64,000 nt of DNA from Lentzea xinjiangensis. GTDB lineage: Bacteria; Actinomycetota; Actinomycetes; Mycobacteriales; Pseudonocardiaceae. Position numbers and translations under genes: made by a program. This document shows, in pieces, positions 43,711 to 53,181 of this stretch (positions are counted from its first letter, which is position 1; each line of letters opens with the position of its first letter). The stretch lies in the NCBI RefSeq assembly GCF_900110955.1, contig NZ_FOFR01000024.1, positions 1 through 64,000 of the forward strand. Reading direction: 5' to 3'. Below the pieces are notes generated by a model. That model saw only the letters and a program-made list of their open reading frames with translations. It searched no databases and was not told the origin of the DNA.

Positions 43711-44637
43711 TCACGGGCTGACCGGCTCGGCCGCCGCCCAGGAACCGAGGGCGAACCCGTCACCCCGTCGCCGGACTTCCACCGCGCCCGCACCGGCGAA
43801 GTGCGCGGGGATGAGCAGTTCCCGTTCGTCGGCCGCGCGCTGGAGGATCCGGCGGCGGCTGGCCACCGCCTGGTCCGGCGCGAGGCAGGCGTTGCTGTTG
43901 CAGCAGGGGTGCAGGAGCTGGACCGGGCTGTGCACCAGGTCCCCGACGAAGACCGCCCGGTCGGTTCCGGACGCGAGCCGGAGTACGGAGGAACCGGGGG
44001 TGTGGCCGGGCGCGGACTCGAGGGCGAGGTGGTCGTCGATGCGGTGCGACCCGTCCCACAGCACGGCCTGCCCGGCGCGGTGGACGGGCGCGATGCTGTC
44101 CTCGTAGATCAGGCGGTCGACCTCCTGCACGCCGTTGCCGTACGCGTTGCGCGGACCGTAGTGGAAGTCGTCGGCCGCGGGGATGAGGTAGCGGGCGTTC
44201 GGGAACGCCGGTACCCATTCCCCGTCCGCGTCGACGGTGTTCCAGCCGACGTGATCGACGTGGAGGTGGGTGTTGACGACGACGTCGACGTCCCGCGGGT
44301 GCACGCCGGCTCCGGCCAGGAGACCGAGCAGGTCACTCCGGCGGTGGTGGAACGGCGGCATGCCGGGGCGCTCGCGTCCGTCGCCCACTCCTGTGTCGAC
44401 GACGACGGTCCGGCCACCGCTGCGCAGCACCCACGTCTGCAACGCGAGCACCGCCCGGTCGCTGTCCGGTTCCCAGTGGTCCGGCGCCAGCCAGTCCCGG
44501 TTGTCCCTCCACACCTCGGCAGGTGCCTCCGGCACGATGCCGGAAGCGGGCGCGAACGGTGCTCGCCACTCCACGACCCTGATGACCTCGACATCCCCCA
44601 GCACCATGGTCTGCACGTGGTCGTCCTCGCTCGTCAT
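43711..44637 (-). CDS. MBL-fold metallo-hydrolase
   Basis: 308 aa. The zinc motif NTHLHVDHVGWN is intact; later ligands are in SAPGHTPGSSVL, FVGDLVHSPVQ and LIPAHFAGAG. The strand TVVVDTGVGDGRERPG with the following substrate loop suits lactonase/hydrolase members of the N-acyl-homoserine-lactonase/QsdR-like type; the substrate is unknown. It is divergent from an AraC regulator 101 bp away, its probable controller. Confidence 0.92.
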   Translation of the reverse strand: MTSEDDHVQTMVLGDVEVIRVVEWRAPFAPASGIVPEAPAEVWRDNRDWLAPDHWEPDSDRAVLALQTWVLRSGGRTVVVDTGVGDGRERPGMPPFHHRRSDLLGLLAGAGVHPRDVDVVVNTHLHVDHVGWNTVDADGEWVPAFPNARYLIPAADDFHYGPRNAYGNGVQEVDRLIYEDSIAPVHRAGQAVLWDGSHRIDDHLALESAPGHTPGSSVLRLASGTDRAVFVGDLVHSPVQLLHPCCNSNACLAPDQAVASRRRILQRAADERELLIPAHFAGAGAVEVRRRGDGFALGSWAAAEPVSP

Positions 44638-44738
44638 GCCCCGACCCTAGGAACGGCCGGCCGGTCTTCTCAATGCGCGTCCGGCCCGTGGGGATACGCG
44701 TCCGTCTCACGAGCGGGCGGGCCGGATATCGTGCCGGG

Positions 44739-45662
44739 GTGGACGTGGTGGGCGACGCGATCTCCGCTGTGCGCCTCGGGCACCCCTCGTCCAGCCGGGT
44801 GCGGGCCGGCGGCAGGTGGTGCACGCGGCTCGACCCGTACGACGGCGCGGGTTTCCACGTCGTCCTGAGGGGCGGTTGCTGGCTGCTGCCCGACGGGGGC
44901 GCCCCGGTGCTCCTCGGCGTGGGTGACGCGGTGCTGCTGCCTCACGGCACCGGCCACGTGATCGCGGACTCCCCGCTCGACGAGGCGGTCGCGCGGGACC
45001 GGGCGGTGCCGTTCGGGCAGTGGCGCGGGGAGGCGGGAGAGCAGCCCGGCCGCGACCTGACGGAGGTGCTCTGCGGCAAGTACCGGCTCGACTGCAGCCG
45101 CATGCACCCGCTCATGAGCGAGCTGCCCGAGGTCGTCCGCGTGCGCAGCCGGGCGGGCGGCCACCACGGGCTCCGCGCCGCGATCGACCTGCTCGCCGGT
45201 GAGCTGGACGAGCGGCGGCCCGGCTCCCGCATCGCGCTCCCGAGCCTGCTCGACCTCCTCCTCGTCCACCTCATCCGCTCCTGGATGGCCGAGGCGACCG
45301 GCGGGACCTGGCCGCGGGTGCTGGGCGACCCGGTGACGGCCGCCGCACTGTGGGCGCTGCACGCCAACCCCGCCGCCCCGTGGAGCAACGACCGCCTGGC
45401 CGCGGCGGCGGGCGTCTCCCGCCCCACCCTGGCCCGCCGGTTCACCACCCTGGTCGGCCGCCCGCCGATGTCCTACCTCACGTGGTGGCGGCTGGTCCTC
45501 GCCGCCACCCACCTGCGCAGCACCTCGGCCACCCTGGCCACCGTCGCGGCACGGGTCGGCTACCGCAGTCCGTACGCGCTCTCCCACGCCTTCGAGAAGG
45601 AGTTCGGCATCACGCCGGGCAGGTACCGCGTCCAGGCCCTGGAGCGATCCGCCGGGCGGTGA
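44739..45662 (+). CDS. AraC-family regulator with N-terminal cupin
   Basis: 307 aa. N-terminal AraC_binding-2/cupin domain (GFHVVLRGGCWLLPDGGAPV, LLPHGTGHVI) and a C-terminal double helix-turn-helix: WSNDRLAAAAGVSRPTLARRF and VGYRSPYALSHAFEKEFGIT. GTG 44739 is the first start in frame after the promoter; TATCGT about 8 bases upstream suggests a leaderless transcript. It is divergent from the metallo-hydrolase gene and likely regulates it. Confidence 0.93.
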   Translation: MDVVGDAISAVRLGHPSSSRVRAGGRWCTRLDPYDGAGFHVVLRGGCWLLPDGGAPVLLGVGDAVLLPHGTGHVIADSPLDEAVARDRAVPFGQWRGEAGEQPGRDLTEVLCGKYRLDCSRMHPLMSELPEVVRVRSRAGGHHGLRAAIDLLAGELDERRPGSRIALPSLLDLLLVHLIRSWMAEATGGTWPRVLGDPVTAAALWALHANPAAPWSNDRLAAAAGVSRPTLARRFTTLVGRPPMSYLTWWRLVLAATHLRSTSATLATVAARVGYRSPYALSHAFEKEFGITPGRYRVQALERSAGR

Positions 45663-45957
45663 CCCGTCGCCGGGGACGCGGTGGGGACGTCCCGGACCCG
45701 CGGGTGATCACCGGCGCGACCGGGTCACCCTGCCGGGGGGCTGAGATCGATCTTCACCCGTTCCGGTGCGAACGTCGCCGCGACGAACCGGAGGGGGACC
45801 GGCACACTGGCACCGATCAGGTTGATCAACGTCGGATTCCACGGCACCCGAGCGGTTCCGGACCGGTGCCCTCGTCGTTCGGCCTCGTCGAGACCACCTG
45901 ACCGGGCGTGCCCGCCCAGGTCGAACCGGATCACCCTGCGACGAAGATGGAGAGCAC
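45663..45957. other. Intergenic region, possible gene remnant
   Basis: No intact gene is supported. On the minus strand 45725-45934 is open for 69 codons, with a coherent end (LINLIGASVPVPLRFVAATF) reminiscent of a degraded protein C-terminus, but it lacks a ribosome site and recognisable domain. The right end holds the leader and ggagag ribosome site of the rhamnosidase gene. Confidence 0.3.
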
Positions 45958-48900
45958 GTGCGCAGACGGCAGTTCCTCATGACCTCGGCGGTCGGGCTGA
46001 CCACGACCGCCCTGCCCGTCGGGGTGGCCAGCGCCGCGGCAGCGGCCGAGGCCGGTGACGTGCGGGTCGTGCGCACCACCGTCGAGTACGCGGAAACGTT
46101 GCTGGGCACCGATGTCAGCGAACCCCGGCTGGGCTGGGTGCTCGCGGCCGGCGGCACCGGCGCGCGGCAGACCGCGTACGAGGTGGAGGTGGGCACCGCG
46201 CCCGGACGTGCCGACATGTGGCAGTCCGGTCGCGTCCCGTCGGACCGCACCACGGGAATCGCCTACGCCGGCGCGGCTCTCGCGCCCCGCACGCGCTACC
46301 ACTGGCGGGTGCGGGTGTGGGACGGCGCGAACCGGCCGTCGGCGTGGAGCACGGACAGCTGGTGGGAGACCGCGCTGCTCGGCACGCCGTGGCAGGCCAG
46401 GTGGATCGGCGCGCCGGACAGGTTCATCGGCTTCGGCGGCGCTAGCTGGATCTGGTCGGACACCGCGCCGGCCGGGAGCCGGTGGTTCCGCGCTTCCCTC
46501 GACCTGCCCGCCGACGCCGAGCGCGTCCGGCTCGTCGCGACCGCGGACGACGACTTCACGTTGTACGTCAACGGATCCGAAGTGCTGCACGTGCCGGAGC
46601 AGGCCGACGCGTGGAAGGTCGGGCGGCACGCCGACGTCACGCGGCTGGCGGGCAGGCGGATCGTGCTGGCCGCACGCGCCACGAACCGGGCCGAGGGACA
46701 TGCCGGGTTCCTGTTGCGACTCGTCGCGGACCTGCCCGGCGGACAGCGCGAGATCGTCACCGGGCCGGGCTGGAAGGTGGCCACCGAGGAGCAACCCGGC
46801 TGGCGGCAACCGGACTTCGACGACTCGTCGTGGACCGCGGCGACCGTGCTCCACCCCCTCGGGCAGGGCCCGTGGGGCGGGTACGTCGCGGTGGAGGAGC
46901 AGCCGGCGCCGTTGCTGCGCAGGGAGTTCGCGCTGAGCAAGCCGGTCGAGCGGGCCCGGTTGTACATCTCCGGTCTCGCCTACCACGAGACGGAGATCAA
47001 CGGCCGCCGCGTCGGTGACCGGGTGCTGGATCCCGGGTTCACCGACTACGACAACACCGTCCTCTACGCGACGCACGACGTCACAGAGCTCGTGCGTCCG
47101 GGACGCAACGCGATCGGTGTGACGCTGGGCCGCGGTTTCTACGGCCTGAAGACGCCGACCACCTGGCAGTGGGAGCGGCCGCCGTGGCACGACGAGCCGA
47201 AGCTGCTGGCGCAGCTCGAGATCGACCACCCGGACGGCACGCGCACGACCCTGACGTCCGACGAGTCGTGGCGGCTGACCGACGGCCCGACGGTGTCGAA
47301 CTCCCTCTACTGCGGGGAGACCTACGACGCCCGGCTCGCCCCGCGCGGCTGGACGAAACCGGGTTTCGACGACAGCGACTGGCGGGCCGCGCCCGTCCGG
47401 CCCGCCCCGAGGGGAGCGCTGAAAGCCCAGGAGCACGAACCGATCCGCGTGGTCGAGTCGGTCAAGCCGATCGCGCTCAAGTCACGCAAGCGTGGCGTGT
47501 TCGTGGCGGACATGGGGCGCACGATGGCGGGCTGGGTGCAGCTCACCGTCACCGCGCCCGCGGGCACGGTGGTGCGGCTCAAGTACGGCGAGACGCTGAA
47601 CGCCGACGGCACCGTGCACGTGGAGAACGGGCTCGTCTTCAGCGGCCGCAGCCAGGTCGACGAGTACGTCTGCGCCGGCGGCACGGAGACGTGGGAGCCG
47701 AAGTTCTCCTACAAGGGCTTCCGCTACGTCGAGGTGACCGGCCTGAACTCCGCGCCGCGCCTGCTGGGCAGGGTCGTGCACTCGGACGTGCCGCGGGTGA
47801 GCAGGTTCCGCTGCTCGGAGCCGTTGTTCGAGCGCTACGACGCCGCGATGCGCCGGACCGTCGCCAACAACCTGCACGGCATCCCCACCGACACGCCCAC
47901 CTACGAGAAGAACGGCTGGACCGGTGACGCCCAGGTCGGCACGCCGTCGATGCTCGCCGAGTTCGGCCTGGCCAAGTTCTTCACCAAGTGGCTCGGCGAC
48001 CTCGCGGACAGCCAGGACGAAGCCGGTCGGCTGCCGGTGATCGTGCCGAGCAGCGGCTGGGGATACCTGGAACTGGAGCCCGCGCCGGAGTGGACGACGG
48101 TGTACCCGTTCGTGCTGCGCGAGATGTACCGCATCTACGGCGACGACCGGCTGCCCGCCCAGCACTGGCCGGTGCTCACCCGGTACCTGGACTGCGAGAT
48201 CGGCAGGCTGCGCGACGGGCTCGCCGTCACGACGCTCGGCGACTGGCTGCCGCCGGAGTCCTTCGACGTCCCGCCGGAGGACCGGCGGCTCACCGCCACC
48301 GCCTACCTCTACCGGGCGTTGCTGCACGCCGCCGAGCTCGGTGACGTGATCGGCGCACCCGTGCAGCGGTACCGCGAGGTCGCCGCGAACCTGTTGGAGG
48401 CGTTCAACAAGACGTTCCTGGACGGCTACTACCGCACCGCCCAGGACCCGGGCTACCGACAGACGTCGAACGCGATCCCGCTGGCGTTCGGCATGGTGCC
48501 GGCCGGGTCCGTGCAGGAGGTCGCCGATCGGCTGGCCGCCGAGGTGCGGGCGAACGGCAACCACGTCAACGTCGGCTGTCTCGGCGCAAGTGTGTTGTTG
48601 CAGGCGTTGAGCGACCACGGCCACGCCGACGTCGCGCACGCCATGGCGACGGAGCGGTCGTACCCGAGCTGGGGCCACTGGTTCGAGAACGGCGCCGACA
48701 CCATGTGGGAGATGTGGGACACCGGCACGCGCTCGCGCAACCACTACTTCAAGGGCACCGTCGTGCAGTGGCTGTACGAGCACGTGGCCGGGTTGCGACC
48801 GGGTGACGCGGGATACCGGACGTTCACCGTCAAACCGAACGCCACCCAGGGCGTCTCGTGGGCGCAGTTCGAGTTCGAGAGCGTGCGCGGACGCATCTCC

Positions 48901-49053
48901 GTGGACTGGGCCAAGGTCGACGGCGTGCTGCGCCTCACCGTCGAGGTGCCCGTGGGTTCCACGGCCGAGGTGCACCTACCGGGTTCGGGTGTGGTGACCG
49001 TGCCGCACGGACGGTGGAAGTTCAACGGCGCCACCGCCGTGCCCGTGTCCTAG
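45958..49053 (+). CDS. Secreted GH78 alpha-L-rhamnosidase
   Basis: 1031 aa. Tat-type signal RRRQFLMTSAVGLTTTALPV at the N-terminus. Domain order: fibronectin-like Bac_rhamnosid_N (about 35-150), an inserted CBM67-like jelly roll (about 155-300: WFRASLDLPADAERVRLVAT, DDFTLYVNGSEV), the family's other beta domains, then the (alpha/alpha)6 catalytic barrel and a C-terminal beta domain. GDWLPPESFDVPPEDR carries the general acid and TMWEMWDTG the base-side Glu. It removes terminal rhamnose from plant glycosides or pectin. GTG 45958 has ggagag upstream. It ends in a strong hairpin. Confidence 0.95.
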   Translation: MRRRQFLMTSAVGLTTTALPVGVASAAAAAEAGDVRVVRTTVEYAETLLGTDVSEPRLGWVLAAGGTGARQTAYEVEVGTAPGRADMWQSGRVPSDRTTGIAYAGAALAPRTRYHWRVRVWDGANRPSAWSTDSWWETALLGTPWQARWIGAPDRFIGFGGASWIWSDTAPAGSRWFRASLDLPADAERVRLVATADDDFTLYVNGSEVLHVPEQADAWKVGRHADVTRLAGRRIVLAARATNRAEGHAGFLLRLVADLPGGQREIVTGPGWKVATEEQPGWRQPDFDDSSWTAATVLHPLGQGPWGGYVAVEEQPAPLLRREFALSKPVERARLYISGLAYHETEINGRRVGDRVLDPGFTDYDNTVLYATHDVTELVRPGRNAIGVTLGRGFYGLKTPTTWQWERPPWHDEPKLLAQLEIDHPDGTRTTLTSDESWRLTDGPTVSNSLYCGETYDARLAPRGWTKPGFDDSDWRAAPVRPAPRGALKAQEHEPIRVVESVKPIALKSRKRGVFVADMGRTMAGWVQLTVTAPAGTVVRLKYGETLNADGTVHVENGLVFSGRSQVDEYVCAGGTETWEPKFSYKGFRYVEVTGLNSAPRLLGRVVHSDVPRVSRFRCSEPLFERYDAAMRRTVANNLHGIPTDTPTYEKNGWTGDAQVGTPSMLAEFGLAKFFTKWLGDLADSQDEAGRLPVIVPSSGWGYLELEPAPEWTTVYPFVLREMYRIYGDDRLPAQHWPVLTRYLDCEIGRLRDGLAVTTLGDWLPPESFDVPPEDRRLTATAYLYRALLHAAELGDVIGAPVQRYREVAANLLEAFNKTFLDGYYRTAQDPGYRQTSNAIPLAFGMVPAGSVQEVADRLAAEVRANGNHVNVGCLGASVLLQALSDHGHADVAHAMATERSYPSWGHWFENGADTMWEMWDTGTRSRNHYFKGTVVQWLYEHVAGLRPGDAGYRTFTVKPNATQGVSWAQFEFESVRGRISVDWAKVDGVLRLTVEVPVGSTAEVHLPGSGVVTVPHGRWKFNGATAVPVS

Positions 49054-49128
49054 AACCGCTCGACTTCCCACAAGTGTCGAACAACGTCGATTCGATCGTC
49101 TGCTCAGGAAATCGGTGCACGTGAAGGA

Positions 49129-49165
49129 TGATCCGGCCGGGACCGCGGTGGTCCCGGCCGGATCA
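49129..49165. terminator. Bidirectional hairpin terminator
   Basis: Perfect 16-bp arms tgatccggccgggacc (49129-49144) and its complement (49150-49165), 5-base loop, between the convergent rhamnosidase and endoglucanase genes. Confidence 0.9.
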
Positions 49166-49185
49166 GCCGGACCCCGATCCGCGGC

Positions 49186-49935
49186 TCAGCCGCTGACGGA
49201 GGCCGAGAAGTTGTCGACCGCCAGGCCGACACCACCGTTCCACGGCTCGAACCCGGCCTGGATGCTGGTCAGGTACCAGGAGCTCGTGATCGCCCCGCGG
49301 TTGCGCACGTCGTTGATGAAGTCGAGCACGTTGAACGACCACGAGTTGATCGGTGACGGCGCGACGTAGGAGATGACGTTGTTGGAACCGTTGCTGCCGC
49401 GCCACACCTGCCAGCTGCGGCCACCGATGGTGGTCGTGCCGACGGCGCTGCCGATGGGCTGGATCGAGCCCTGGCGGTTGAACCAGATCATGATCTCCAT
49501 CTGGTTCACGCCGTTGGTCTTCGGCGTGGGGTCGAGCCAGATGTCGTACGAGGCGTTGTAGGTGCCGCCCGCGTACCGGTAGTTGATCGACGAGGTGGCG
49601 CTGCGGATCCGGCTGACCTGCATCGGCAGGGTGGAGCCGGGGGAGCAGTTGGTGTAGTGGCAGCCGAGGAACACCGACGGGTACGACACCGGCGCCCCGT
49701 TGGTCGGGGCCGAGCCCTGCTGGCTGGTGATCTGGAAGCCGGAGGACGTGACGTTGATGCACTGCTGCGCCGAGGTGCCCCACCGGTTGTTCTGGACCAC
49801 GTAACGGCCCTGGATGGTGGTCGACCCGTACTGGTCGCAGATGGTCACATCGGCGTGAGCCGGACCCGCTGTCGCGACGAACGTGCTCGCGACCAGCAGG
49901 CCGGCGGCGGCGACGGCACGGATGGTCCTTCGCAT
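49186..49935 (-). CDS. Secreted GH12 endo-beta-1,4-glucanase
   Basis: 249 aa. Sec signal peptide (RRTIRAVAAAGLLVASTFVA, cleavage at GPAHA). The GH12 beta-jelly roll follows: QNNRWGTSAQQCINV, nucleophile Glu147 in NQMEIMIWFN, acid/base Glu230 in QAGFEPWNGG. Close in layout to the catalytic domain of Streptomyces CelB, but without linker and cellulose-binding module. ATG 49935 has a ribosome site and the CebR-type operator lies 22-35 bp upstream. Confidence 0.95.
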   Translation of the reverse strand: MRRTIRAVAAAGLLVASTFVATAGPAHADVTICDQYGSTTIQGRYVVQNNRWGTSAQQCINVTSSGFQITSQQGSAPTNGAPVSYPSVFLGCHYTNCSPGSTLPMQVSRIRSATSSINYRYAGGTYNASYDIWLDPTPKTNGVNQMEIMIWFNRQGSIQPIGSAVGTTTIGGRSWQVWRGSNGSNNVISYVAPSPINSWSFNVLDFINDVRNRGAITSSWYLTSIQAGFEPWNGGVGLAVDNFSASVSG

Positions 49936-49956
49936 GATGACTCCTATGGCAGGTTC

Positions 49957-49970
49957 TGGGAGCGCTCCCA
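49957..49970. promoter_or_regulatory. CebR-type operator (GH12 gene)
   Basis: Perfect palindrome TGGGAGCGCTCCCA, identical to that before the GH30 gene 24 kb away. It lies 22-35 bases before the GH12 start on the minus strand, within the likely promoter or 5' leader. Confidence 0.9.
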
Positions 49971-50302
49971 GAGTACCGGGGTGTCAACCGGCGGGCAGAT
50001 CGCCGATGCCGGGCGTCGAACGACGAAACTCCGTTGTGCCGCAGCCGATCAAGCGCCCACCCGGTGCGGTGACGGTGCTCGGCGGCCCGCCGGGCGCTGG
50101 ATGCGCACTCCGATCCCTTGGGCCACAAGGCGACATGCCGGGCGGACGGAGCCATCCGTGGTGGACGGAGCGGGTGATGACCGGTAGATGCCATGCGGTG
50201 GACGGGCGGACCGCGCGATCGTGACAATCGATCCGGTCGATTCGCTGTTCCCCGCCGGCGTCACCCACGTCGGCGCCGCCCACACCTCGCCGGGAGGAAC
50301 GT
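49971..50302. other. Intergenic region without a recognised gene
   Basis: Between two divergent starts (GH12 on minus, small membrane protein on plus). Apart from the CebR-type operator at its left edge and the gggagga ribosome site at 50292, nothing was recognised; open frames here lack ribosome sites and family sequence. Confidence 0.6.
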
Positions 50303-50776
50303 GTGCCGGTCGGCAGCACCCCGAGCGTTCACCTGATCCACGTGGTGGAGGAGGAAGCCACCTGGCAGGGCCACTCGATGTCCTTCACCCTCCAACCGAT
50401 CCCCGTGCGCCGGCCCGCTCGCGGCCGTGCCGAGGCGGCACTGGAATGCGCGAGGTGCGGACTGCCGGTGTGGCTGCGGATCAGGAGCGCGCGGGCCACG
50501 GTCCGGCGGCGCCGCGCATGGTTGTCCATGGCCTTGTTGTCGTGGGTGGTGGCGCCGTCCCCGCTCGTCGCCTGGGAGCTCGTGCCGCAGCTCATGTTCT
50601 CCCTGTCGAACGAGCAAACGCTTTCCGTGATCGGCGGCTCCTTGCTGCTGTTCTTCTTCGGCCTTTTCGCGCTCATCCGGTTCATGATCGAGGATGGCGT
50701 GCGCATGTCCGAGGGCGGCAGGCGGTGGCGTGCGGTGCGCGACGGGTGCCACGGGCTTCGGCGCGTCCCGCGGTAG
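50303..50776 (+). CDS. Hypothetical membrane protein with a CxxC motif
   Basis: 157 aa. Residues about 45-60 (LECARCGLPVWLRIRS) contain a CxxC pair suggestive of zinc binding. Two hydrophobic segments follow (SMALLSWVVAPSPLVAW and LSVIGGSLLLFFFGLFALI), then a basic tail. GTG 50303 is 4-5 bases after gggagga. No family recognised. Confidence 0.65.
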   Translation: MPVGSTPSVHLIHVVEEEATWQGHSMSFTLQPIPVRRPARGRAEAALECARCGLPVWLRIRSARATVRRRRAWLSMALLSWVVAPSPLVAWELVPQLMFSLSNEQTLSVIGGSLLLFFFGLFALIRFMIEDGVRMSEGGRRWRAVRDGCHGLRRVPR

Positions 50777-51270
50777 GCGTGCGGACGATCCCGGCCACCG
50801 GCCTCCGGATCACACGCCGGCGACTGCGCCGGTCAGCCCCACGTCGACGATCTCGGCTTCATGCCGTTCGCGGGACCGGGGCGATGCCGCGCGGTCAGGA
50901 CCCGCCGCGGCGCGGTGATCGTGCCGGTACCGCCGTGGCTGACGTGGGCGGTCCCGTGGCCGGGGAGGCGCAGGCCGTGGTCGCGCCACAGGCGGTGGCG
51001 GCGAAGCGCCGCCCACACGCCCCCGTTCCTCACCGGGCAAGGCACGAGCCTCGCACCCGTCGGAGCCTACGTGCGCGCCCGCGCCCTCGCCGACCACGAT
51101 CACACCGAAGGCTTCGCCACCCCCTTCCCGCCACGGCCGGACATCCGGCCAGCTCGGCTCGTCCCGTCCGGGTTCGCGCCCACCAGGTGAGCCGCGTTCG
51201 CGGTTCACGCCACCGGCAACGCCGACCTGGTCGTGGCCTCCGTGACCGGTGTCCCCGGCGTGACGCCCGA
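50777..51270. other. 494-bp region without a supported gene
   Basis: A plus-strand frame at 50861-51190 (109 codons) has coding-like bias in its second half (GQGTSLAPVGAYVRARALAD) but no ribosome site and no family match. It may be a gene remnant. The sequence is Arg/Pro-rich in every frame, typical of GC-rich non-coding DNA. Confidence 0.3.
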
Positions 51271-52854
51271 TCAGTCCTCCTCGGGCTCGCGCCGGGACAG
51301 CCGCACTTCCTCGATGTCGAGCTTGCGCTGCACGGTCCGCAGCACGATGTCGTCGATGGCCTGCTCGTCGCGCAGCCGCACCACGGTCGCCCTCTTGTGG
51401 GCGATCAGCTCCAGCCGCAGCGCGGTGTACTCCACCTCGGACCGCGCCACCTCCTCGTCGCCCGCCTCCTTGGCCCGCACGACCTCCAGGTGGTGCTCGT
51501 ACTCGGCGCGCACGCGCTTGTAGACGACGTCGCTCACCCCGACCTTGCCGGCGAGCGCGGGCAGTGCCTCGTAGGCCTCCTCGGAGGCCGTCGTCTGGGC
51601 CAGCCGCAGCTCCTCGTCGAGCGCGGTGTCCTCCGGCAGCCGCGAGAACCGGATGACCGCCGGCAGCACGGCCGACTGCACGACCAGGGTCAGCACCACG
51701 ACGCCGGACGTGATCAGGACGATCTCGTCGCGGAACGGGAAGGGCCCGCCGCCGGTCACCGCCTGCGGCACCGCCAGGGCCGCGGCCAGCGACACCGCCC
51801 CGCGGAACCCGGCGACCGAGGACACGAGCCGTTGCCGGGCGCCCATGCGCCGGAGTCGTTGCTGCGGACGGCGGTCGAGCGCCCGGATGACGTACGGCGT
51901 GGTGTAGCTCCAGAGCAGGCGGGTGCCCGTCACGGTCAACGCCACCAGCCCGATCGCGCCGAACGCGGCGAGGACCTCGGAGCCGTCCAGCGAGCGGACG
52001 GCGCTGTGGGCCTGGAGTCCGATCAGGACGAACAGGGCGCCGTTGAGGACGAACGTCGCGATGCCCCAGAACGCGTAGCTCACCTGCCGCGTGTCGGCGG
52101 GCACGATGCGCGGCCCGACCTGGGCGAGCGTCAGGCCGCACGTCACGACGGCGATCACGCCGGAGCCGTGGACCGTCTCGGCGAGCAGGAACGCGGCGAA
52201 CGGCGTGAGGATGCTGACCACCGTCTCGTGCACGGGGTTGTCGAGTCGCTTGCGCACCTGCACGGCGAGCCAGGCGACGACCAGGCCGGCCACCGCGCCG
52301 CCGGCGTAGGACAGCAGCAGGCGCAGCCCCACCACGCCGGTGCTGAACTCCTGCTCGCCGATGGTGATCGAGACGGCGATCGCGTAGATGACGAGCGCCG
52401 TGCCGTCGTTGATCAGCGACTCGGCGCGCAGGATCGTGCCGGTGCGGCGGGGCAGGCCGCGTGCGATGGCGCTGACGGCGGTCGCGTCGGTGGGGGCCAG
52501 CGCGGCGCCGAGCACCCACGCCGGGCCCCAGCCGAGGCCGAGGGCGTGGGCGACGGCGGCCACCGCCGCGGCGGTGGCGAGGACGAGCAGCGTGCTGAGC
52601 AGCACGATCGGGCGCAGGTTGCTGCGGATCTCCCGCAGCGAGGTGGTGAGGCTCTCCCAGTAGAGCAGGGCCGGCAGGAAGATCAGCAGCATCGCCTCCG
52701 GGGGCAGGCTCACCGACTCCAGGGCCGGGACGAAACCGAGCACCGCGCCGAAGACGACGAGCAGGACCGGTGCGGCGACGCGCAACCGTCCGGACGCGAC
52801 ACTGGCCGCCAGGACGCAGACGCCCAGCACCACGACGAGTTCAAGACCGAGCAT
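51271..52854 (-). CDS. Na+/H+ antiporter, CPA1 family
   Basis: 527 aa. About 12 membrane helices; the CPA1 core motifs include ALAPTDATAVSAIA and SLINDGTALVIYAIAV, with the ion-binding Asp in TDA and ND. A cytoplasmic C-terminal region (about 410-527) is rich in charged helices. The protein exchanges Na+ (or K+) for H+. It is the last gene of the merR-trxA operon, 18 bp behind trxA. ATG 52854. Confidence 0.94.
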   Translation of the reverse strand: MLGLELVVVLGVCVLAASVASGRLRVAAPVLLVVFGAVLGFVPALESVSLPPEAMLLIFLPALLYWESLTTSLREIRSNLRPIVLLSTLLVLATAAAVAAVAHALGLGWGPAWVLGAALAPTDATAVSAIARGLPRRTGTILRAESLINDGTALVIYAIAVSITIGEQEFSTGVVGLRLLLSYAGGAVAGLVVAWLAVQVRKRLDNPVHETVVSILTPFAAFLLAETVHGSGVIAVVTCGLTLAQVGPRIVPADTRQVSYAFWGIATFVLNGALFVLIGLQAHSAVRSLDGSEVLAAFGAIGLVALTVTGTRLLWSYTTPYVIRALDRRPQQRLRRMGARQRLVSSVAGFRGAVSLAAALAVPQAVTGGGPFPFRDEIVLITSGVVVLTLVVQSAVLPAVIRFSRLPEDTALDEELRLAQTTASEEAYEALPALAGKVGVSDVVYKRVRAEYEHHLEVVRAKEAGDEEVARSEVEYTALRLELIAHKRATVVRLRDEQAIDDIVLRTVQRKLDIEEVRLSRREPEED

Positions 52855-52872
52855 GCGCCCAAGATAGGCGGC

Positions 52873-53181
52873 TCACGCGCTCAGCGCGTCGTCCAGCTCG
52901 GCCAGCAGGCGCGACTTGGGGCGTGCTCCCACGATCTGCCTGATCGGCACGCCGTCGCGGAACAGCAGCATCGTCGGCAGTGACATGATCCGGTGGTCGC
53001 GAGCGGTCGCGGTGTTCTCGTCGGCGTTGATCTTCAGCACGGTGAGGTCGTCGCGCTCGCGGTCGATCTCGTCGAGCACGGGCGAGAGCAGGTGGCACGG
53101 CCCGCACCACTGCGCCCAGAACTCGACGAGCACCGTGCCGGTCCTCGTCTTCTCGCCGAAGGTGGCGTCGGTCAGCTGCAC
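52873..53181 (-). CDS. trxA: Thioredoxin
   Basis: 102 aa, full-length single thioredoxin domain. Active site WCGPC with Cys26 and Cys29, cis-Pro in SLPTMLLF. It reduces disulfides in the cytoplasm. GTG 53181 has aaggag nearby and lies inside the 3' end of the MerR gene (10-bp overlap), so the two are coupled. It is distinct from the housekeeping trx usually next to trxB near the origin. Confidence 0.95.
   Translation of the reverse strand: MQLTDATFGEKTRTGTVLVEFWAQWCGPCHLLSPVLDEIDRERDDLTVLKINADENTATARDHRIMSLPTMLLFRDGVPIRQIVGARPKSRLLAELDDALSA

Noticed and set aside
45725-45934. 69-codon minus-strand gene
   Set aside because: No ribosome site, no recognisable domain; kept only as a possible remnant.
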